Below, one piece after another: positions 6,967 through 10,149 of a stretch of DNA of 10,149 nucleotides. The stretch is taken from positions 14,616-24,764 of the forward strand of contig MFQD01000005.1 of the NCBI GenBank assembly GCA_001782975.1, read 5' to 3'. A program made the translations under genes and the position numbers. Origin of the DNA: Candidatus Magasanikbacteria bacterium RIFCSPHIGHO2_02_FULL_50_9b. GTDB lineage: Bacteria; Patescibacteriota; Patescibacteriia; Magasanikbacterales; 2-02-FULL-50-9b. Each line of letters opens with the position of its first letter. Position 1 is the first letter of the stretch. The notes under the pieces are model-generated. The model was not told where the DNA came from, ran no database searches, and worked only from the letters and a program-made list of their open reading frames with translations.

Positions 6967-7615
6967 TATGGCAATGTTACACACAAGTTCTGTTTTAATT
7001 TTAGCTGCCGCTGTCGCAGCAACATTTGTTGCGCCTGACACGAGTCTCGGTGCCGTTATTTTGGATGTTCCGTTCACCGTGCAAGCGCCGTTCAACTCGT
7101 GGCGCGCGCAACCGTTCAAGGATGCGTGTGAAGAAGCGGTGATCATCATGGCAGAAAGTTATTACACGGGCGATGATCTGACGCCAACGTATGTGCGCAA
7201 TCGCATTCTCGCGTTTGCGGCGTATGAAAAAAAATATTTCGGATTTCATCAGGACACCAATTCCGATTACACCGAACTGCTCATCGATGCGCAATCAAAA
7301 ATTTGGGGCACGGTGGTTTTAAACCCGACGATTGATCAAATCAAAAAAGAAATTGATGGGGGGCGACCGGTCATTCACATCGCCTATTCACCAAAATTAA
7401 AAAATCCGCACTATCGACTGCGGATGAATCCGTATCATGTAGTGCTCATCGTCGGCTATGACGAGGCGCGCGCAGAGTTTGTGACGCATGATCCCGGAAC
7501 GCGCTTTGGGGAGAATTATCGCTATCCCATGAATGTGATCATGGATTCAAATCATGATTATCAAAAACCAAACAAAGGAACAGGTCGCCACGCCATGATT
7601 TTCACCGAGCCATAA
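6962..7615 (+). CDS. Secreted C39-like cysteine peptidase
   Basis: A 217-aa protein in the longest reading. It has a hydrophobic N-terminus (about residues 10-24) that looks like a signal peptide or anchor, followed by a peptidase_C39_2-like papain-fold domain. The expected catalytic layout is visible: the oxyanion Gln50 six residues before Cys56 (QPFKDAC), His159 in NPYHVVLIVGYD, and Asp177 in THDPGT. The domain stands alone, without the ABC-transporter parts found in bacteriocin-processing C39 proteins. Family knowledge supports a papain-like thiol peptidase fold; the substrate is unknown and an extracytoplasmic location is inferred from the N-terminus. Three in-frame ATGs compete (6962, 6968, 6974). 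The coordinates give the longest form, but the predicted promoter would place the mRNA start at about 6973, favouring 6974. The putative signal peptide lacks Lys or Arg before its hydrophobic core, which is unusual. A strong terminator follows directly after the stop codon. Confidence 0.85.
   Translation: MIMAMLHTSSVLILAAAVAATFVAPDTSLGAVILDVPFTVQAPFNSWRAQPFKDACEEAVIIMAESYYTGDDLTPTYVRNRILAFAAYEKKYFGFHQDTNSDYTELLIDAQSKIWGTVVLNPTIDQIKKEIDGGRPVIHIAYSPKLKNPHYRLRMNPYHVVLIVGYDEARAEFVTHDPGTRFGENYRYPMNVIMDSNHDYQKPNKGTGRHAMIFTEP
6965..6973 (-). promoter_or_regulatory. Candidate extended -10 promoter of the pepA operon
   Basis: On the minus strand the bases read TGC-CATAAT, an extended -10 element with 5 of 6 matches to TATAAT. 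Transcription would start near 6958, leaving a leader of about 23 nt before the pepA ATG at 6935. There is no good -35 box 17 nt upstream, which is acceptable for extended -10 promoters. It overlaps the oppositely directed promoter at 6958-6966. Confidence 0.45.
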
Positions 7616-7661
7616 AAAAATTATCACCCCGCCGCGACGTCGTGTCACGGGGGGTGATTTT
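7616..7661. terminator. Bidirectional intrinsic terminator
   Basis: ATCACCCC (7623-7630) pairs perfectly with GGGGTGAT (7651-7658). Inside, CCGCGA and TCACGG can extend the stem with one mismatch. The plus strand continues with a T4 run (7658-7661). The minus strand continues with AATTTTTTT after the stem, a better U-tract. It lies between the convergent C39 peptidase gene (stop at 7615) and the small minus-strand gene (stop at 7681), so it probably ends both transcripts. Confidence 0.85.
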
Positions 7662-7680
7662 CGAATCGATCGGTGGAAGT

Positions 7681-7908
7681 CTATTGTTGCGCCGCGACGC
7701 GCCTGTGCGCGATTGCCACACCGACCGGACTCCAGAACCTGCCCGCCGAATCAGCACCAATCGCGCGCTCGAATTCGGGTGGGTCGCTCGGGTGTTGACG
7801 CGACCAGAACGTTGGTTGGCACTTCAGCGCGGCAGCTACTTCTTCATCCACGATGTGTGACGGCGGTAGACACAGCGGGAGATCAATCCTTGGGTATTCG
7901 TGCAGCAT
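7681..7908 (-). CDS. Likely 75-aa small protein, unknown function
   Basis: A short minus-strand frame I judge more likely to be coding than the overlapping plus-strand frames. It has a GAGG Shine-Dalgarno sequence 5 nt before the ATG, a promoter-like TTGATT-N17-TATCCT upstream, and a terminator with a good U-tract after its TAG stop. The product is soluble, with two cysteines (Cys13, Cys30) and a C-terminal part of natural-looking composition (FERAIGADSAGRFWSPVGV at about 46-64, then AIAHRR). No family is recognised. Its G+C, roughly 60%, is higher than that of the surrounding genes, and it uses AGG arginine codons, so it may be a recent acquisition or a fast-evolving gene. The alternative is a non-coding transcript from the same promoter. 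Rpe, RpiB and the peptidase nearby give no hint about its role. Confidence 0.5.
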   Translation of the reverse strand: MLHEYPRIDLPLCLPPSHIVDEEVAAALKCQPTFWSRQHPSDPPEFERAIGADSAGRFWSPVGVAIAHRRVAAQQ

Positions 7909-7946
7909 GATTTCCTCGATATCGATTCAGCGAGGTGTGCTGAATG
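7909..7946 (-). promoter_or_regulatory. Leader with 5'-terminal hairpin and SD-pairing element
   Basis: The predicted leader of the small gene begins with a perfect 7-bp inverted repeat, ATTCAGC and GCTGAAT (plus coordinates 7939-7945 and 7925-7931), around the 7-nt loop ACACCTC. The end of the loop plus the next bases, CCTCG (7931-7935), is exactly complementary to CGAGG (7914-7918), which holds the Shine-Dalgarno sequence. The two pairings share bases and cannot both form. The hairpin alone could stabilise the mRNA; the alternative could hide the ribosome site. An operator reading of the inverted repeat is also possible. Confidence 0.45.
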
Positions 7947-7952
7947 GGATTC

Positions 7953-7981
7953 AGGATAGCGGATATTTAAAAAAGAATCAA
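7953..7981 (-). promoter_or_regulatory. Candidate sigma70-type promoter of the small gene
   Basis: On the minus strand a -35 TTGATT (7976-7981) and a -10 TATCCT (7953-7958) are separated by exactly 17 nt, each matching 4 of 6 consensus bases. The start would fall at about 7945-7946, the first base of the leader hairpin. A short inverted repeat CAAG-N3-CTTG (7979-7989) overlaps the -35 box and could be an operator, although it is small enough to be chance. Confidence 0.45.
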
Positions 7982-8079
7982 GTGTCTTGGTTTGTTAAAA
8001 AAGAAAAAGGCCAACATCGATTACTTTCTTGGTACACGTGCGTTTATCCCCGTTTTTGTCAAGACCTTGCCCGCAAACA

Positions 8080-8088
8080 TGCTATAAT
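8080..8088 (+). promoter_or_regulatory. Extended -10 promoter of the rpiB-rpe genes
   Basis: TGC-TATAAT is a perfect extended -10 element. Transcription would start near 8095, giving a leader of about 15 nt before the rpiB ATG at 8110. A TTGTCA at 8056-8061 resembles a -35 box, but the 21-nt spacing is too long for normal use, so the extended -10 is probably what matters. The 201-nt region 7909-8109 holds this promoter and the opposing promoter and leader of the small gene, with no other gene visible. Confidence 0.75.
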
Positions 8089-8109
8089 ACTCGATATTTC
8101 ATACACTCT

Positions 8110-8544
8110 ATGCTCTATCTCGGTGCAGATCACGCTGGTTTTGAACTCAAGGAAGCTGTTGGAGAATACCTGCGCTATATCAACACGCCATTCGAAGATT
8201 TAAGCAGCAAAACTATGGTTCCGGGTGATGATTACCCAACGGTCGCGCATGCGGTTGCTGAAAAAGTTGCCGCAGACGCAAGCGGCGCATCGCGCGGCAT
8301 TTTGTTTTGCGGAACTGGCATTGGGATGTGTGTTACGGCGAATAAACACGCCGGCGTTCGCGCCGGACTTGGATACAATTTAAGTGCCGCGGAAACAATG
8401 CGCACACACAATGATGCAAATGTGTTGTGTTTAGCCGGGCGCGTGCTGCAGCCAGATTTTGCAAAAGCAATTGTTAAAAAATTCTTGGCAACAAAATTTT
8501 CAGGTGAGGAGCGACATGCGCGTCGGATCGCGGCGATCGAATAA
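8110..8544 (+). CDS. rpiB: Ribose-5-phosphate isomerase B (RpiB/LacAB family)
   Basis: A 144-aa enzyme interconverting ribose 5-phosphate and ribulose 5-phosphate in the non-oxidative pentose phosphate pathway, normally a cytosolic dimer or tetramer. Family marks are GADHAGFELK (5-14) with substrate-contacting Asp7 and His8, catalytic Cys67 in FCGTGIG, the ANK that follows (77-79), and ETMRTHNDANVLCLAGR (95-111) with His100. The length is normal for the family (about 140-160 aa). The loop usually written GIGMSxxANK is GIGMCVTANK here, a Ser-to-Cys change that places a second cysteine (Cys74) near the active site. A longer in-frame start at 8029 exists, but it would lie upstream of the -10 box and the extra residues do not look like the family, so the ATG at 8110 is chosen. 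The rpe-like gene follows after 8 nt. LacA/LacB-type sugar isomerases are related, but no lac-type context is present. Confidence 0.93.
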   Translation: MLYLGADHAGFELKEAVGEYLRYINTPFEDLSSKTMVPGDDYPTVAHAVAEKVAADASGASRGILFCGTGIGMCVTANKHAGVRAGLGYNLSAAETMRTHNDANVLCLAGRVLQPDFAKAIVKKFLATKFSGEERHARRIAAIE

Positions 8545-8552
8545 TAAAAAAT

Positions 8553-9200
8553 ATGATTGAACTCATTCCGGCACTGCTCGTCGAATCGCGCGACGAATTT
8601 GAAACAAAAGTTCGCGCGATTGAATCGTTCGCGCCACTTGCGCAGATTGATGTAATCGACGGATCGTGGCTCACTGGCGAAACGTGGGCTGATGCAGACG
8701 ATATTGGCGAGATCATTTCAACACTGCGCTATGAATTGCATTTGATGGTGGCGAATCCGATCGAGCATTTGGAAGCATGGACAGAACTTCCGTCGCTGAA
8801 GCGTGTCATTTTTCATGTCGAGACAGCGACGCAGCCAAAACAAGTGATTGAGGCAATTCGCTATCATGGTTGGGATGTTGGTGTGGCGCTCAATCCGGAA
8901 ACGCCGACGTCACTGGTGCGCGAACTTGGTCAATATGTTGACGAAGTCATGTTCATGACCGTGAAGCCGGGCGCGTCTGGCCGACCGTTTGAACACGGGG
9001 TGCTCAAAAAAATTGCTGAGCTCAGCGAGTATGATCCGCGCCTTATCATTGGCGTTGATGGAGCGATTTCTGCCGAGACGCTGGCGCTGTGTTTTGATGC
9101 GGGCGTCACACGCGCGCGGGTGAACTCGTCGCTGTTTGGAACGGGCTTGTCTGCGGCGAACGCGTGGGCTGCGTTGCAAAAAGTTGCACAACATCTTTGA
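8553..9200 (+). CDS. Ribulose-phosphate 3-epimerase-like protein, divergent
   Basis: A 215-aa TIM-barrel protein resembling Rpe, which interconverts ribulose 5-phosphate and xylulose 5-phosphate. Matching elements are the N-terminal strand LIPALL, IDVIDG (32-37) with catalytic Asp33, ELHLMV (61-66) with metal ligand His63, FHVE (87-90), VALNPETP (111-118), MTVKPG (135-140) and VDGAI (168-172) with catalytic Asp169. Differences are also clear. The canonical first metal-binding His (HxDVMDG) is Gln31, the VPN after that motif is missing, and the phosphate-binding PGFGGQ, VDGG and AGS loops read PGASGR, VDGA and VNSS. Length is normal (about 215-230 aa). It lies 8 nt after rpiB, which makes a pentose phosphate role likely, but the altered ligand and phosphate loops leave room for another sugar phosphate. 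I am sure of the fold and family and less sure of the exact reaction. Confidence 0.82.
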   Translation: MIELIPALLVESRDEFETKVRAIESFAPLAQIDVIDGSWLTGETWADADDIGEIISTLRYELHLMVANPIEHLEAWTELPSLKRVIFHVETATQPKQVIEAIRYHGWDVGVALNPETPTSLVRELGQYVDEVMFMTVKPGASGRPFEHGVLKKIAELSEYDPRLIIGVDGAISAETLALCFDAGVTRARVNSSLFGTGLSAANAWAALQKVAQHL

Positions 9201-9212
9201 ATAGGTTACACT
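9184..9212 (+). promoter_or_regulatory. Weak candidate promoter of the flavoprotein gene
   Basis: TTGCAC (9184-9189) and TACACT (9207-9212) are spaced by exactly 17 nt, matching 3 and 4 of 6 consensus bases. A start near 9219 would leave a 10-nt leader before the ATG at 9229. The -35 box lies inside the end of the rpe-like gene. Read-through from the rpiB promoter is equally possible. Confidence 0.25.
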
Positions 9213-9228
9213 CGTTGGCACTACTCTT

Positions 9229-10149
9229 ATGCTCGACCTTCTTATCATCGGCGGCTCTATTGCCGGATCAACTGCAGCTGTGTATGCCAGCCGCAGAAAA
9301 TTAAATTTTAAAATGGTGACTGGCGACATTGGCGGCGAAGTTGCGCTGTCCGGTGAAGTTGAAAACTGGCCGCTCGTGAATCATACAACCGGTTTTGAAA
9401 TGGCCGAGCAAATGGGCGCGCAATTAAAATTTAATAACGTGCCGATTGATGAAGGATTCATGGTTTCAGAAATTTCGGCGAACGGAAAAACATGGGTGGT
9501 CAAAGCTCGCTCGTTAAGCGGCGAAGAACGCACCTATGAAACAATCGCAATCATCATCGCGACTGGCGTGAAACCAAAACATTTGGTCGTACCGGGCGAA
9601 GATGATTTGTATCATAAAGGCGTGACGTATTGCACCGTGTGCGATGGGCCGTTGTTTAAAAATAAGATCACGACCACCATTGGTGGCGGAAACAGTGCAC
9701 TCGAATCAGCGCTCATGATGGCATCGATCGCGTCGCAGGTTTTTGTGGTGAACAAAAATGACAAATTTAAAGGTGAGCAAATTTTGATTGACAAGTTGGT
9801 GAAATTGCCGAATGTCGAGATTATTTACAGCGCGAAAACGCAAAAAATTGAGGGGAACGAAAAAGTCGAGGGTGTGACGTTCACGCTCAATGACGGCACG
9901 ACACGCACCGTTGAGTCGCAAGGCGTCATGGTGCACATTGGCAACACGCCGAATTCGCAATTTGTAACTGTTGAAAAAGATCCGACCGGCCAAATCATCG
10001 TTGATGATCTGTGTCGCACTAATCTGCAAGGCGTGTTTGCCGCTGGCGACGTCACCCGCGTGCCATATAAACAAATCGTGGTTGCCGCGGGGATGGGCTG
10101 CACCGCAGCGCTGGCAGCGATCGACTACATCAACCGATTCGACACGCGG
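9229..10149 (+). CDS. Thioredoxin reductase/AhpF-like flavoprotein, 3' partial
   Basis: The frame is open to the right edge (307 residues, no stop), so at most a short tail is probably missing. It is a two-dinucleotide-binding flavoprotein: FAD-binding GGSIAG (8-13), IIATGVKP (109-116), a redox-active disulfide YCTVCDGP (Cys135, Cys138), pyridine nucleotide-binding GGGNSALESA (152-161), GNTPN (238-242), and the C-terminal FAD motif GVFAAGDV (268-275) followed by PYKQIVVAAG. Its second half resembles the AhpF reductase domain (KGEQILIDKL, VPYKQI). Thioredoxin reductases that use NADPH carry HRRDxFRA; here that place reads NKNDKFKG, so NADH use is more likely (inference). The extra N-terminal thioredoxin-like domains of AhpF are absent. 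It starts 28 nt after the rpe-like gene. Its partner is probably a thioredoxin- or glutaredoxin-like protein outside the window. No Shine-Dalgarno sequence precedes the ATG. Confidence 0.9.
   Translation, partial: MLDLLIIGGSIAGSTAAVYASRRKLNFKMVTGDIGGEVALSGEVENWPLVNHTTGFEMAEQMGAQLKFNNVPIDEGFMVSEISANGKTWVVKARSLSGEERTYETIAIIIATGVKPKHLVVPGEDDLYHKGVTYCTVCDGPLFKNKITTTIGGGNSALESALMMASIASQVFVVNKNDKFKGEQILIDKLVKLPNVEIIYSAKTQKIEGNEKVEGVTFTLNDGTTRTVESQGVMVHIGNTPNSQFVTVEKDPTGQIIVDDLCRTNLQGVFAAGDVTRVPYKQIVVAAGMGCTAALAAIDYINRFDTR

Noticed and set aside
7642..7860. Plus-strand frame of 72 codons overlapping the small minus-strand gene.
   Set aside because: It begins inside the terminator hairpin, has no promoter or ribosome site, and the opposite strand has both.
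7616..7981. Possible mobile element or attachment site around the GC-rich stretch.
   Set aside because: No transposase or integrase, no terminal inverted repeats or target duplications were seen, and the only tRNA gene is over 4 kb away.
8029..8109. In-frame upstream extension of rpiB from an ATG at 8029.
   Set aside because: The extension would start upstream of the -10 element, and its 27 residues do not fit the RpiB N-terminus.

Overview
The gene families and DNA signals in this window suggest a member of the candidate phyla radiation (Patescibacteria). A DUF4012 protein is paired with a one-pass membrane protein carrying three Ig-like repeats. There is a FemAB-type aminoacyltransferase, a short RuvA, a tRNA gene without an encoded CCA end, and very tight gene packing. 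Almost no start codon has a Shine-Dalgarno sequence, and the promoters are mostly extended -10 elements (TGnTATAAT-like). UGA acts as an ordinary stop, so the UGA-glycine code of Gracilibacteria/SR1 is not in use. Assignment below phylum level is not possible from the sequence alone.

Layout. (1) 1-3198, plus strand: the end of a DUF4012 gene, which enters from the left edge, overlaps a gene for a membrane-anchored protein with three Ig-like/DUF11-type repeats; both look like envelope proteins. (2) 3202-6935, minus strand: one compact, apparently polycistronic block read in the order pepA (M17 leucyl aminopeptidase), a 135-aa helical protein, an 84-aa helical protein, ruvA, femAB-like, tRNA-Arg(CCG). 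The femAB stop codon lies inside the tRNA gene. (3) 6936-7661: a divergent intergenic region with two overlapping candidate promoters, then a secreted C39-like cysteine peptidase on the plus strand, then a strong hairpin that can terminate in both directions. (4) 7681-7981, minus strand: a likely 75-aa GC-rich small gene with its own promoter, a leader that may start with a perfect hairpin, and the only clear Shine-Dalgarno sequence in the window. (5) 8056-10149, plus strand: rpiB and a divergent rpe-like gene, the two isomerising steps of the non-oxidative pentose phosphate pathway, followed by a thioredoxin-reductase/AhpF-like flavoprotein cut by the right edge.

No mobile element, CRISPR array, toxin-antitoxin pair or defence system is visible. 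The most interesting points are the small-gene leader with two competing hairpins, the overlapping divergent promoters with a possibly leaderless peptidase mRNA, the coding/tRNA overlap, the missing metal-binding histidine in the Rpe-like protein, and the unexplained pair of small helical proteins inside the pepA-ruvA operon.
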